Positions 20,776 through 30,523 of a stretch of 64,000 nucleotides of DNA are shown in pieces. A program made the translations under genes and the position numbers. The number at the start of each line of letters is the position of its first letter. The stretch's first letter is position 1. Below the pieces are notes generated by a model. It ran no database searches. It was not told the origin of the DNA and worked only from the letters and a program-made list of their open reading frames with translations. The stretch covers positions 1,860,001 to 1,924,000 of the forward strand of contig JAGKQI010000061.1 in assembly GCA_018806915.1 (NCBI GenBank), in the 5' to 3' direction. The stretch is from Phytophthora colocasiae. Lineage: Eukaryota; Oomycota; Peronosporomycetes; Peronosporales; Peronosporaceae.

Positions 20776-21858
20776 TTACGAGTTGGCTACATCCACGGGT
20801 CCGTTGATCTTGAAGTCGCCAATCTGGTTCTCGTGGCCTATGTCGGCGTAATTGCCTCGAGCACGAGCCACAATAAAGTCGTAAAAGCTGAATGGTCGAT
20901 AGTTCGGCACCTCACCTTCTTTCACCACAATTGGCTCCACTTGCACGTCGAAAGCCGGGAAGTAGAAGAACGGAGCTGTGAAGCGACTGGACTTGCCATT
21001 GGCCACTACTCGATGCAATGGCGCCACGAATTTGTCGTTTGACCACACTTGGGTCAAGTCACCAGTGTTGATAGTGTACGTTCCCTTACGTGGTGGGACG
21101 TTGACCCACGAATTCGACTCTCGGTGCAGTACCTGGAGCGAAGCCACATCGTCATCTTGGAGTAAGATGGTAAGGACGGCAGCATCCGTGTGATGATGCA
21201 CACCCATGATCTTCTCCGGTTCTGGAGCTATGGGGAAGTGGTTCAGCCTCATAACGCTGGGGTGGTTTCCATGGAAATACTTGTCGAAGAACGTTGGTTC
21301 TTCGCCTAACGCAACAGCGAACAACTTCATCAACCGACGCGACATGTATGCCATTCTCTCGAAGTACGTCTGCATCATGTGGCGGAAACCAGGGAGCGTT
21401 TGCTCGTCCAACCACTGGTTTTGTAAATTTTTTCCACCCGGTGGATCATCCTCGTGTTCTCCAGTGAAGTCGAAACATTCTTTCCAGTCCGTTTTGTTCT
21501 TGGTCAGCTCCTTCTCGACGTATCCACGGACATTCGTTTCAGAACGTGCCACACTGCGCTTGGTCTCCTTAGGGAGATGGAAGAAGGAGCGCATGTTTGA
21601 CCGGAACTTTTCCATCTCGCTTTCAGGCATTCCGTGGTTGGTAACGTAGAAGAAGCCCCACTCACTGGCAGCAGCGCGAATGTTCTCCACAGTTTCACGG
21701 AGAGTAGCGTCCTCGCTGTTTCTCAGCGCAGCGTCGACTTCAGCGTCAGTAGTGAGCGCCATAAGTGGGCTGATATCGACAGTGGGGACTTGGTGGACTT
21801 CCATCTTCTTCGCAGATTTCGGAATGAGAACAGCGACTATTGGCACTAAAGTAGCCAC
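20776..21858 (-). CDS. 2-oxoglutarate/Fe(II)-dependent dioxygenase, isopenicillin-N-synthase-like
   Basis: Non-haem iron oxygenase of the DIOX_N plus 2OG-FeII_Oxy family; the substrate is unknown. The N-terminal domain has VPTVDISPL and WGFFYVTNHGMP. The jelly-roll core carries the iron ligands His223 and Asp225 (HHTDAAVLTILLQ) and His282 (APLHRVV), with 2-oxoglutarate-binding Arg292 in SRFTAPFFYFP. Length is 360 aa, normal for the family. The first 18 residues are hydrophobic and may not belong; translation may start at Met19 (21804). No intron or damage was seen. Family members act on small metabolites such as hormones and secondary metabolites, so a metabolic role is the inference. Confidence 0.9.
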   Translation of the reverse strand: MATLVPIVAVLIPKSAKKMEVHQVPTVDISPLMALTTDAEVDAALRNSEDATLRETVENIRAAASEWGFFYVTNHGMPESEMEKFRSNMRSFFHLPKETKRSVARSETNVRGYVEKELTKNKTDWKECFDFTGEHEDDPPGGKNLQNQWLDEQTLPGFRHMMQTYFERMAYMSRRLMKLFAVALGEEPTFFDKYFHGNHPSVMRLNHFPIAPEPEKIMGVHHHTDAAVLTILLQDDDVASLQVLHRESNSWVNVPPRKGTYTINTGDLTQVWSNDKFVAPLHRVVANGKSSRFTAPFFYFPAFDVQVEPIVVKEGEVPNYRPFSFYDFIVARARGNYADIGHENQIGDFKINGPVDVANS

Positions 21859-21904
21859 TAAGTTTTTAATAAATCGAAGGAGGAAGAAAATATGCTTTTC
21901 ATCG

Positions 21905-22600
21905 ACGAGAATCGTTGGTCTAGCGCTTGGTTGTCCGTAAAGCTCAGAATATTCGCGAACACGAGTTCAGTTAGGATACAGAATTTGTAGGATCGGGGCT
22001 GCCGTCCAGCTCTTCTTGCTCTTGCAGGAGGACTGATGGCGTTTAATCCCTCTCACCGAGAAGTGTGCGGCTGCCTGGGTGCGAGAAATTGCAGCGCAAC
22101 GTGCCAACCTGGCCCTCTCTAGAGTAAATGTAGAGCGCTGGTAGTTTTGGATCCAGGATTTCCGAAATACTCCCATTTATGCGGGCCAGTAGATGCTGTA
22201 CGCTCAAGTCTGCTTCCAAATAACACATTGAAAACTGATAGGTTTCAAACAAGTATTTTTTCTCCTATCGACCAGAATCGATTCTGTCCTCACTAAGTCG
22301 TGGAAAGAAAAGAACATGTTCTTCTCCATGCTGTCGTCGACTTCGTTCAAATTCCCCCATTTCGTCATGATAAGCGTCACCAATAATTGAAATCAGGCTC
22401 AGGTGGACGCCCCCGCTTCGTCAAAGCTGTCTTCAGCTCTTTGAACTTCGCTTAATCTCTCTTCAAAGTGGTGTAACGAGTGGATTTGCCGTTACTGAGC
22501 ATTTTGAAGGTGTACGTTTGGAAGTCAGGGTCCAGGTGAGCTATCATAGTACGTCGATCTTCGTGTCTGCGCTTAACCTTTTGATTGTTGGCTCGTTGCG
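21905..22600 (-). pseudogene. Zinc-finger family, copy 6 (scrambled remnant)
   Basis: Minus-strand pieces of the family in a wrong order. HEDRRTMIAHLDPDFQTY (near 22530) is followed by mid-gene pieces and the tail LDPKLPALYIYSRE (near 22130). Directly after the tail come N-terminal pieces: HFSVRGIKRHQSSCKSKK (near 22040) and then the LTELVF block (near 21960). A tail joined to a head is what is left when two tandem copies fuse by deletion. Many frame breaks. The sequence to about 22930 is of uncertain origin. Confidence 0.65.
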
Positions 22601-22931
22601 TTTTAGAAATCAAAACGTGCTGCCTACCATGCCGACAATGCGTTAATCCGAAGATCTCCGTCGCAATGCGTCGAGTGTTGATATTAATGGAGTCTTTGCT
22701 CGCAGTCGCAGTCTGCGACCACGAGCTGCATCGGCGGAGCTTGTCGTCTAGCTGGTCCTGAGATATACCATCGACATGCTCGGTTACCCATAGTGAACTC
22801 CTTTTTTGGCCGCTATTTTTGAAGCAGCACAGGTAGTAGTGATCTGAAAAGATGTGGGCCAAGTCTTTAGCATGCACCAATGCAAGCCTATCAATTGCGA
22901 TCGAGCGGTCCGAAACTGCGACTGCCATGGC

Positions 22932-22947
22932 ACTCACTTCTCAACTT
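22932..22947 (+). promoter_or_regulatory. Candidate Inr/FPR core promoter of the first TOS1-like gene
   Basis: ACTCACTTCTCAACTT agrees at most positions with the oomycete core promoter consensus GCTCATTYYNCAWTTT and lies about 85-100 bases before the ATG. Weaker than the site at 26371. Confidence 0.4.
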
Positions 22948-23029
22948 GCTCATTCACGCTCAGCCGTGAATACATCGACCGACCAGCTCGGCCCAACAAC
23001 CTCCTTATCAAACTAACTAACCAGTCAAG

Positions 23030-24868
23030 ATGGTGCGCGTGTTCCTGGCCCTTGGCGGTTCCCTGGTCGTAGCGGCACAAGTGGCGGTGACTATGGCTAC
23101 CAGTGTGTCCTTCGTGAACGACTGCTCCTATGACATCAGTCTCTTCGACAACAGTGCCACGGAGACCATTGAAGTAGGCGGCTCCACGTCGCGCAACCTG
23201 GCCGACGGCTTTAGTGGTATGTTCCGCAATGGAAATGGCACAGAGGCCACGTTGGCCCAGTTTGCTATTAGCGGGGGCAAGGCCTGGTACGCCATTAGCA
23301 CTGTCCCTCCTGGAGCTGGAAACTGCACGAGCTATACTGATTGTGCCGCGACTACGGGCAAGACTGGATACAACGTGGCTTTGAGCATCACACCAAATGC
23401 AGGCACTACGATCGTCAACTCCGAGTGTGCAGCTGTAACCTGTGGAAGTGCCGACTGCGAAGGCGCGTACCTGTATCCGACTGACAGCTCCAAGTTGCGC
23501 AACTGCCCTGATACTGTCTCCATCGCAGTGGCCTTCTGCCCAAACGGATCTTCGAGCGCGACAACCACGACGACTGTCGTCACTGATGCTCCGGTTGCTA
23601 CGACTGAGGCTCCTGTAGCCGCGACGGAGGCCCCTGTTACCACTACGGCGGCCCCAACTGAGGAGACAGAAGTACCGGCAGCTACCACGGAAACTCCGGC
23701 GGCTACGACTGCTACGGTTGCTTCGGATGCTGACTACACGACCGGTGCTGTTGCTACCGGATCCTCATCTTCGGCCTCAACTAGCACCACGACTAGTACG
23801 AGCACGACGACACAATCCAGCGCCTCGAGTAGCACACCTACCCAATCGACTACCCAGTCTAGCGGTACAACCAGCATTACTCAGTCTAGCGGGTCTACGG
23901 GCGACTTCTCGAGCGCTACAATCAGTTCCAGCTTCGCGTACACCGGAACGAATGCCGGTTCTGCTGCTGGCACCTACGGAAGGGTGACGGAGATGACCTC
24001 GTGTACTACTGAGGACGTGTCCGTGTCGGACCCAGTTGGTCCCATGAGCGAGGAAGTTACTATGGTCTTCCGTGGACCTATGAACATCTACAACATCGCC
24101 GTGTTTACTGGCTCGTCGGACAGCGACTGGACCAAGGTGTCGTCGTATGACGCCAGTGCCGGCACGCAAGATAACATGGTGTTCATGAACAACATGAACA
24201 TCGACTACACCGGTGCTAACTCAAGCCCGCAAGGCTACTCGACGGCCGACGGTACAGCTACGGCTACTGAGTCCACCATCTTCGGCGGTTGGTTGGCAGA
24301 TGCATCCGACACGTCCGTGACTGGCGGTGGTCCGTGCGTGTCCACGGGCTGTGAAGTTAACATCATGACGTCTACCAACTGCGGCGACGACGGCAGCTGC
24401 GCCGGGTACTACGACGATATGGGCTTTCACGGTTGGGATGGCGGCATGAAGATGTTCGTGACCAAGGTCGACATGCCTACAGGTTCAACTGCCAATCTGC
24501 CTGCTATCTGGATGCTGAACGCCCAGGTTGTGCGTGCCAGCCAATACGGCTGCAACTGCCGTGGTTGGGGCGCTGTGGGCGGCTGTGGTGAGCTTGATGT
24601 CGCCGAGGTTATTGAGACGAACACTGCCCAGGACAAGGTATCCACGCACTACTACTTCTACGACGGCAGTGTGTCCCCCGGTGGTGACAACTACGCTGCC
24701 CGTCCCACGGATACGGTCACGTATGTGACTATCTACGACAACTCGGGTGAGGGTGTTGTGAAGATCATTGAGATTGGTGGCGATGACTTCGACTTCTCAG
24801 TGGGTTCGGTCTCTGCTAACACAGTGTCGACGTGGCTTTCCGCCTCTGTGGAGAACCTGCTAAGCTGA
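23030..24868 (+). CDS. Secreted thaumatin-like plus TOS1-like cell-wall protein, copy 1 (612 aa)
   Basis: Probably acts outside the cell on beta-glucan of the wall. An N-terminal signal peptide (MVRVFLALGGSLVVAAQVAV) is followed by a Cys-rich thaumatin/osmotin-like domain to about residue 180 (SVSFVNDCSYDISLFDN, ATLAQFAISGG, GYNVALSI, NCPDTVSIAVAFCP). Next is a Thr/Ser/Ala-rich linker with repeated TTEAPV units. The C-terminal TOS1-like domain (DUF2401 type) covers about residues 290-612. It includes GYYDDMGFHGWDGGMKMF, PAIWMLNAQVV and GELDVAEVIE; ELDVAE at residue 521 matches the ExDxxE motif of GH16-type glucanases. No GPI tail is seen. A close paralogue follows at 26410. Confidence 0.85.
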   Translation: MVRVFLALGGSLVVAAQVAVTMATSVSFVNDCSYDISLFDNSATETIEVGGSTSRNLADGFSGMFRNGNGTEATLAQFAISGGKAWYAISTVPPGAGNCTSYTDCAATTGKTGYNVALSITPNAGTTIVNSECAAVTCGSADCEGAYLYPTDSSKLRNCPDTVSIAVAFCPNGSSSATTTTTVVTDAPVATTEAPVAATEAPVTTTAAPTEETEVPAATTETPAATTATVASDADYTTGAVATGSSSSASTSTTTSTSTTTQSSASSSTPTQSTTQSSGTTSITQSSGSTGDFSSATISSSFAYTGTNAGSAAGTYGRVTEMTSCTTEDVSVSDPVGPMSEEVTMVFRGPMNIYNIAVFTGSSDSDWTKVSSYDASAGTQDNMVFMNNMNIDYTGANSSPQGYSTADGTATATESTIFGGWLADASDTSVTGGGPCVSTGCEVNIMTSTNCGDDGSCAGYYDDMGFHGWDGGMKMFVTKVDMPTGSTANLPAIWMLNAQVVRASQYGCNCRGWGAVGGCGELDVAEVIETNTAQDKVSTHYYFYDGSVSPGGDNYAARPTDTVTYVTIYDNSGEGVVKIIEIGGDDFDFSVGSVSANTVSTWLSASVENLLS

Positions 24869-26370
24869 GTGGGGGTTCGGAGGCGCTGGCTTTGAATGTT
24901 GAAATATCGTGATGCCACCGAATGGTTTGACTACTTGCATAGGTTGAAGTTAATGCGAAAGCAGTGTTACACTTCTCAAAATACTTGCTTCTTCCTGCAT
25001 CACTACTTCGTATCATACCTCTAACATGTAAAAAATGTCAGTGTGGATTAGTTCTGTATGCTTGTTGAGGAAGAGCATTGAAGGTGTGTCACCTTCCAAT
25101 TCATGTAACACCAGCTTAATCAGAACTAAGTTTAAGGTCGATCAACTGAAATTTTAGTAAACGACGTGATACCAGTGTACACACAACGGCAACGCCGTTA
25201 ACGATGCATCGCTGAAGCCCATTCGCGACGGCACTTCGGTGTTTTGATGCGGTGCTAGAGCAATACTAAGTAGCAATTCTAGCAATGCGCGAGTAAAGCC
25301 GGGAGATTCCATGTTGAAGTGGCCTGCAACATGACGAAGCTAGAGGCTCTCGTCATGCTCCATAACGCGAAAGATTGAGCAGGAGATAAATGTAGTGGTG
25401 GTGGAGGAGAATACGCTAGAGAGATGTTGCGGTTGACCCTATAACGAATTAACTTGGCGTCGACTGGATGGCGCTGGAGCCACGCACGAACAACAGCGCT
25501 GAAGCATGGCGTGCCAGTCGCATGGCCAATGATGCTGGCAAATCAGTCGCGCGTGACTCCTGTGGGATCCCTTTCGTACAGCGAGGCCCCTCGGTGGCCA
25601 CACACAGCGCACCAAAGGACAAGCAAGCACATCACTCCAAGCAGATCGCTGCCACCCACGCTAGCCAAAAACTTATCAGTCAGCGAAGCCACTTCACGGG
25701 ACAATTGCGACGTCTATTGTACTCACGCCACTGCGTTACAACTAGAACGGGCTTTGCTGGCACTTTATTGCAGAATCTTTTCACGTGATCGACAGGCGTT
25801 TGGTGTTGCAGCGAAGTACAAGTGACTGTCCGCGTGTGACTCTAGTGTAAAGTGCCAGCAACTGGAGCTCGACTGGGAGTCTTGCGTCAGGGCAGTGCAG
25901 TTGATATGCTCGGCACCTGCTCAGCCCCACGTTCATAGTGAAAGTAAAATGTCGGAAGTCAGTCATACAAAATTCAAATGATCCGAGGCCGGAGCATAGT
26001 GGTACATCGTGTCACGTGGTGAGATACCGACAGGACGACAAATGGTCCACCCTGATAATCTATCATCCCTCAAAATCGACTATGTGCTTTACATTATTTT
26101 CTTTATCCAAATACATTAGTTTCTAAATAATACTTTATTTTTGAAATAACAGCGGAAACCTATTCTCTCGAAACAATTCAATTATGACAGGTTTAACTGG
26201 AGCATTCATTTAAGCTCAACTTTCCACCAGCTGGTACTGTCATCTCATGGACTATCGTCTGAGATAAGCCAGCGCGCCATTATGAGCCGATGTGCATGGC
26301 ATCCGTCTGTCGCCCCAAGGTGCTGATCGACTTTATCCGGTCGTGCCTGCATGGTCTGCTCGACGATCAA
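24869..26370. other. 1.5-kb intergenic region between the two TOS1-like genes
   Basis: Only overlapping ORFs of about 105-125 codons around 25450-25825 occur, with low-complexity composition and no recognisable motif. I do not call a gene here. Confidence 0.4.
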
Positions 26371-26387
26371 TCTCATTCCTCAATTTG
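26371..26387 (+). promoter_or_regulatory. Oomycete Inr plus FPR core promoter
   Basis: TCTCATTCCTCAATTTG matches 15 of 16 positions of the consensus GCTCATTYYNCAWTTT (initiator plus flanking promoter region), 23-39 bases before the ATG at 26410. It predicts a very short 5' UTR and strong transcription. Confidence 0.65.
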
Positions 26388-26409
26388 CCTCGTCGACAAG
26401 TAGTCTATA

Positions 26410-28164
26410 ATGGTTAAGGTTTTCCTCGCATTGAGCGCTGCACTGGTGATGACTGCCCCTGTGGCCGCTTCTGTATCTGTGACCTTCGTCAATTCGTGTT
26501 CGTACTCGGTGAGTCTCTACGACAACAGCAAGACGGAGACCATCGCGGCCGGCAGTTCCACTACCCGCGACTTAGCTAGCGGCTACAATGGCATGTTCCG
26601 TGACGGCACGGGCGACGAAGCTACTCTCGCTGAGTTCTCCGTCACGGGTGGCTACACTTGGTACGACATCAGTGTCATCCCACCTGGAAGTGGAAGCTGT
26701 ACGTCCTACGATGCCTGCAAGGAGCTCACCGGTAAGTCTGGGTACAACGTGGCTATGAGTATCGCACCCGACACGAGTTCGACCAAGTCGGTCTCGAGTT
26801 CCTGTGCTACTTTAACCTGTGCGAGTGAGGAGTGCTCCGACGCTTATCTGTACCCATCGGACGACACTAAGACCCACAGCTGTCCGGATACGCTCCCGTT
26901 CACGGTGACATTCTGTCCTGGTGGATCCAGCTCTAGCACCACAACCACGTCGTCTTCGGCTACACAGTCTACCAGTCAATCGACCACCACAACAACAACT
27001 TCGGCTCCTGCTGCAACTACTGCCACTCCGGAGGTTCAGAGTGACTATGAGTCAGGAACGGTGACCACCTCGTCGGAAAGCACTACTGCCCCCTCGAGTA
27101 GCACGTCCACTTCCACTCAGACCCAGATTTCGACTTCAACCTCAACGACTTCGACAAAGACGGCTTCGACAAAGACGACTTCGACTGGTAGTGCTGCGTC
27201 GTTCTCGAGCGCCACCATCAGCTCCAGTTTCGTGTACAACGGCACGGACGCTGGTTCGGCCACTGGCACCTACGGCAAGATCACGGAGATGTCTTCGTGC
27301 ACTACTGAGGACGTGTCCGTCAGCGATCCAGTTGGTCCGTTCAGTGAGGAAGTATCTATGGTTTTCCGCGGTCCTTTGACTCTGTACAACATCGCCGTGT
27401 TCAACGCTACGTCCGGTAGTGACTGGACCAAGGTGTCTTCGTACAGCCAAAACGGCACCCAGGAGAACATGGTCTTCATGAACAACCTCAACATCGACTA
27501 CACTGGTGCCGACTCGAGCCCTCAGGGTTATTCGACTGCTGACGGTTCTGGAACTGCCACGAGCTCAACCACTTTCAGCGGATCTTTGGCTGATGCTTCG
27601 GATTCCTCTGTGACCGGAGGTGGTCCGTGTGTATCCACTGGATGCGAAGTTAACATCATGACGGAGACTAACTGTGCCGATGAGGACGGTTGTATTGGTT
27701 ACTACGACGACATGGGTTTCCACGGTTGGGATGGAGGCATGAAGATGTTCGTGACCAAGGTGCAGATGCCCACTGGTGATTCCGTCAACCGCCCGGCCAT
27801 TTGGATGTTAAACGCTCAGGTTGTACGTGCTAACCAGTACGGCTGCAATTGCCGTGGTGAGGGTTCTGAGGGTGGCTGTGGTGAACTTGACATTGCTGAG
27901 GTCATTGAGACCAACACTGACAAGGACAAGGTGTCAACTCACTACTACTTCTTCGATGGTAGTGTATCACCAGGCGGCGACAACTACGCCGCACGTCCCA
28001 CGGATTCGGCTGTGACGTACGTGACTATCATCGATAACTCGGGCTCTGGAACCATCAAGATCATAGAGCTTGGCGGCGACGATTTCGACTTCGACGTCGA
28101 TGCTGTGACTGCTGACCAGGTTTCGTCGTGGATCTCGGCTTCCGTTGAGAACCTGCTGAGCTAA
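26410..28164 (+). CDS. Secreted thaumatin-like plus TOS1-like cell-wall protein, copy 2 (584 aa)
   Basis: Paralogue of the gene at 23030 with the same layout. A signal peptide (MVKVFLALSAALVMTAPVAA) precedes the thaumatin-like head (VTFVNSCSYSVSLYDNSKTE, ATLAEFSVTGG, CPDTLPFTVTFCPGG). A shorter Ser/Thr linker rich in TTTTTS and KTAST repeats follows. The TOS1-like C-terminal domain has GYYDDMGFHGWDGGMKMF, PAIWMLNAQVV and the GH16-like GELDIAEVIE, with ELDIAE at about residue 492. The two domains are far better conserved between copies than the linker, which fits wall-embedded O-glycosylated spacers. It converges with the pectin lyase gene. Tandem duplication is the likely origin. Confidence 0.85.
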   Translation: MVKVFLALSAALVMTAPVAASVSVTFVNSCSYSVSLYDNSKTETIAAGSSTTRDLASGYNGMFRDGTGDEATLAEFSVTGGYTWYDISVIPPGSGSCTSYDACKELTGKSGYNVAMSIAPDTSSTKSVSSSCATLTCASEECSDAYLYPSDDTKTHSCPDTLPFTVTFCPGGSSSSTTTTSSSATQSTSQSTTTTTTSAPAATTATPEVQSDYESGTVTTSSESTTAPSSSTSTSTQTQISTSTSTTSTKTASTKTTSTGSAASFSSATISSSFVYNGTDAGSATGTYGKITEMSSCTTEDVSVSDPVGPFSEEVSMVFRGPLTLYNIAVFNATSGSDWTKVSSYSQNGTQENMVFMNNLNIDYTGADSSPQGYSTADGSGTATSSTTFSGSLADASDSSVTGGGPCVSTGCEVNIMTETNCADEDGCIGYYDDMGFHGWDGGMKMFVTKVQMPTGDSVNRPAIWMLNAQVVRANQYGCNCRGEGSEGGCGELDIAEVIETNTDKDKVSTHYYFFDGSVSPGGDNYAARPTDSAVTYVTIIDNSGSGTIKIIELGGDDFDFDVDAVTADQVSSWISASVENLLS

Positions 28165-28336
28165 GCTGAACGATCCGTGCAGTGTCGTGGAGTGGCTCTA
28201 GATGAAGCCGCTGCTGTGTCTAAAATTCGCGTAGTAACTTGATATCTATACAACGGTTTTGAATTCTACGCACTTTTTCTCAGTTACATCAACTTGTTTT
28301 GTTTTTCAACTCATGAAAGACGAAGTACCTTTTCAG

Positions 28337-29776
28337 TCACCCTTGGATCTTGCGCTTTGAGGCACACTTAGAATGTTCAGACCCGGTAGAGCTTGGCATC
28401 TTGGTACCCACACTACTGGATGCTTCTCCCTGGACATCATTCTGGATAGAAGTAGTAGGGTCCACCTGCGTTGTGTTTGAGCTCCCTTCCATGCTACCTG
28501 GAGCAGTTGGTGGCGTACTAGGATTGCTTTGATTGGCACTCGAACTTGACTGTGAGGCACTGGTTTGATTAACATCTCCCGATGTAGATCCATCCAAAGT
28601 ACCGACACCGAAATTGTCGGCTGACTCCAAAAGTTGAGCAGCTTTAACCGGTTTGTAGCCTGTGATCTCCTTGTACTGCTTCAGTGTCTCTAGTGATCGT
28701 TCTCCATTCACCGAATCGAATTTACCACTCTTCTCTACGGTGTTGGCAGGGCACGATCGCCCTAACAACGAACTACAATCGTCCGTTGTCGAGATACTCG
28801 CCTTCTCCTTGTCTGCTAGCATCGGTTCCGGCGTATCCTCGAAATAGTTGCCTTCCGCTAGCACGAAAGCATTTTCTCCCGGTTCGAACGAGTGACCAGA
28901 ATTGTCGGCCCAGTAGTTGTTGGCAACATGAGCTACCACGTTCGCATTTTGACTTGAAGCACCGATGATCTTTGGGGACCGACCCGATGTCGAATGAATG
29001 TAGTTATTCAGAAAACTCACACGTGTCGTCGTGCCGTCCAGAATGAATCCCCAGTAGTGGCGACCATCACACGAACTCGACCAATCCGTTCGTCCATCGA
29101 AGTCCGAGTTACTGATAGTCAGACTCTCAACGCCCGCGAATCCACTCGTGAACATTTGACGACCGACGCGGGAGATTTTCACGTGGTCAATCCAAACGTT
29201 CTTTATGGCTCGGTCCTTAGTGCCTTGAAGGTAAATGGCATCTCCACCCCAGACAAACTGCGGATTCAACTCCGTGATGTGGACGTTTTGGATGATGACG
29301 TTGTCTCCGTCGAGCCAAAGCCCTTTGCCTTTGAGAACACCCTTTTTACCAACACCACGTAGCGTCTTGTTGCTCCCAACAACCAGAGCGTCCTTGGAGG
29401 CTTTGTCATATGTCACTTCCACCTTGACTGGTTGGTCACAGCCTCCGGTTTTCGTGAGTGTCGTGTCGCCGGGAAATAGGATGACATCCTGCCCCTTAAA
29501 TCCGTTGCCCTTGGCAAGACATTCCGTGTTAGACTTGGGTCGACATCCCGTCTCGGTGGTTGTTCCTTCCGTACCCAGGAAATCGAATTCCATGTCGAGT
29601 ACGACGACGCGCGGTTTCTCGTCTTTGAGAAACGTTTTCAACTCTTCGATAGTCTTGGGGTGATCTGGTGTGGCATCACCTCCTCCGGTGGTGCCGGCAG
29701 CGAAACCGCCGACGGCGACATCAACAGCTATTGACACAAGAGATAAAAGCACCAGCAACAGACTACTGGCTTGCAT
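28337..29776 (-). CDS. Secreted pectin lyase, polysaccharide lyase family 1
   Basis: Cleaves pectin of plant cell walls by beta-elimination outside the cell. A signal peptide ([20 protein letters not shown]) precedes a right-handed parallel beta-helix. Conserved parts are GGDAIYLQG (residue 177 on), [11 protein letters not shown] (195 on), CDGRHYWGF (236 on) and the catalytic-Arg motif RSPK (266-269). The CDGRHYWG and RSPK pattern favours pectin lyase over Ca-dependent pectate lyase. A Ser/Thr/Pro/Gln-rich tail of about 90 residues follows the enzyme domain and ends in a basic stretch, with no GPI signal. Upstream on the minus strand CTTCATTTTTCAG (near 29810) is initiator-like. No intron was seen. 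Such enzymes are usually induced during plant colonisation. Confidence 0.92.
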   Translation of the reverse strand: MQASSLLLVLLSLVSIAVDVAVGGFAAGTTGGGDATPDHPKTIEELKTFLKDEKPRVVVLDMEFDFLGTEGTTTETGCRPKSNTECLAKGNGFKGQDVILFPGDTTLTKTGGCDQPVKVEVTYDKASKDALVVGSNKTLRGVGKKGVLKGKGLWLDGDNVIIQNVHITELNPQFVWGGDAIYLQGTKDRAIKNVWIDHVKISRVGRQMFTSGFAGVESLTISNSDFDGRTDWSSSCDGRHYWGFILDGTTTRVSFLNNYIHSTSGRSPKIIGASSQNANVVAHVANNYWADNSGHSFEPGENAFVLAEGNYFEDTPEPMLADKEKASISTTDDCSSLLGRSCPANTVEKSGKFDSVNGERSLETLKQYKEITGYKPVKAAQLLESADNFGVGTLDGSTSGDVNQTSASQSSSSANQSNPSTPPTAPGSMEGSSNTTQVDPTTSIQNDVQGEASSSVGTKMPSSTGSEHSKCASKRKIQG

Positions 29777-30046
29777 GGTTGGTTGACTTTAGTGGACAGT
29801 TTACACTCCCCTGAAAAATGAAGACTGACGGACGATGTCCGTGTGCCGGTACCATGTACGCAACCTACCGAGCACCGTAAACAGTATTGCACATGGTAAA
29901 CATTTTCGTTGAATTTTGCCTGACATTTACAGTGTGTTTACTCGTCGGGCACAGAAGGACTAGATTGACGCACCGAAAGTGAACAGTCTTCGACAGGATA
30001 CAGTATGCATGCCAGGTCAACTCGTGCGCAACTCTCTTTTTGGGTC

Positions 30047-30070
30047 AACTTCTGCGCATGCGCAGAAGTT
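30047..30070. repeat. 24-bp perfect palindrome
   Basis: Half-site AACTTCTGCGCA is followed directly by its reverse complement. It lies about 270 bases upstream of the pectin lyase start and about 25 bases before the repeat shared with 5.45 kb. It could be a binding site for a dimeric factor or a MITE end. Confidence 0.6.
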
Positions 30071-30093
30071 AAGAGGCCATAATCTTATCAAAT

Positions 30094-30189
30094 GATAAAA
30101 CTGTAACAAATTATTTTTCTTCCACCTGATATTTTATTATTATTTGAGGTGAAAGTTTAAAACGTGTTTTGCTTGCTCTGTAATTTTAG
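30094..30189 (+). repeat. Second copy of the intron-like repeat of 5447-5539
   Basis: Shares CTGTAACAAA, TTCTTCCACCTGAT, ATTTGAGGTGAAA and TTGCTCTGTAA-TTTTAG in order with the intron at 5447-5539. Here it lacks a clear GT donor, and a tRNA-like sequence follows directly. Confidence 0.55.
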
Positions 30190-30198
30190 CATGCCTCC

Positions 30199-30272
30199 TA
30201 TAGGGGTGCGCTTAGATAGGCTGTTGCGCTGTTGCGTATCAGGTGGCGTGGGTTCGAACCCCACTCCTGTAG
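30199..30272 (+). ncRNA. tRNA-like sequence with perfect B box
   Basis: Acceptor TATAGGG pairs with TCCTGTA over seven positions including one G-T at each side. A GCGC/GCGC D-stem, a weak anticodon stem and a perfect T arm (GTGGG TTCGAAC CCCAC, B box GGTTCGAACCC) follow. The variable arm is absent, so a working tRNA is doubtful. A tRNA pseudogene or SINE head is more likely. Confidence 0.45.
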
Positions 30273-30309
30273 TCACTACAAAGCGTTCACTACAGTGTAG
30301 TGAATGCTT

Positions 30310-30523
30310 TGTTGAAGTAATGCACACTGTCACAGATTGTGAGCTGTACATAAAGGCAACTTGCCTAAGAGTGATGATCAGTGAACATTCCAGAATGACT
30401 TGAGATCATATTAGTGTTCTAGAAGGCATAGCACAAGTGTAGGAACAGCAAAACACACTTTTGGGTAAATACAACCACTTTCGATTTTACACTGCATCGC
30501 ACAAGAGAGTTAAGAGCGTTTTA
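30310..30523 (+). repeat. Copia 5' LTR
   Basis: Begins TGTTGAAGTAATGC and ends GAGCGTTTTA. Ends are defined by the flanking TGCTT duplication and by identity with 34878-35091. Confidence 0.92.

Noticed and set aside
23332..24169. Minus-strand ORFs of 118-130 codons opposite the first TOS1-like gene
   Set aside because: They mirror the Thr/Ser/Ala repeats of the plus-strand gene, have no recognisable motif and are expected from codon bias.
25454..25825. Overlapping plus ORFs of 106 and 123 codons in the spacer between TOS1-like genes
   Set aside because: Two overlapping frames, no family motif, no promoter or splice support.
30199..30272. Functional tRNA gene
   Set aside because: The anticodon stem depends on several G-T pairs and the variable region is missing, so it is listed only as tRNA-like.
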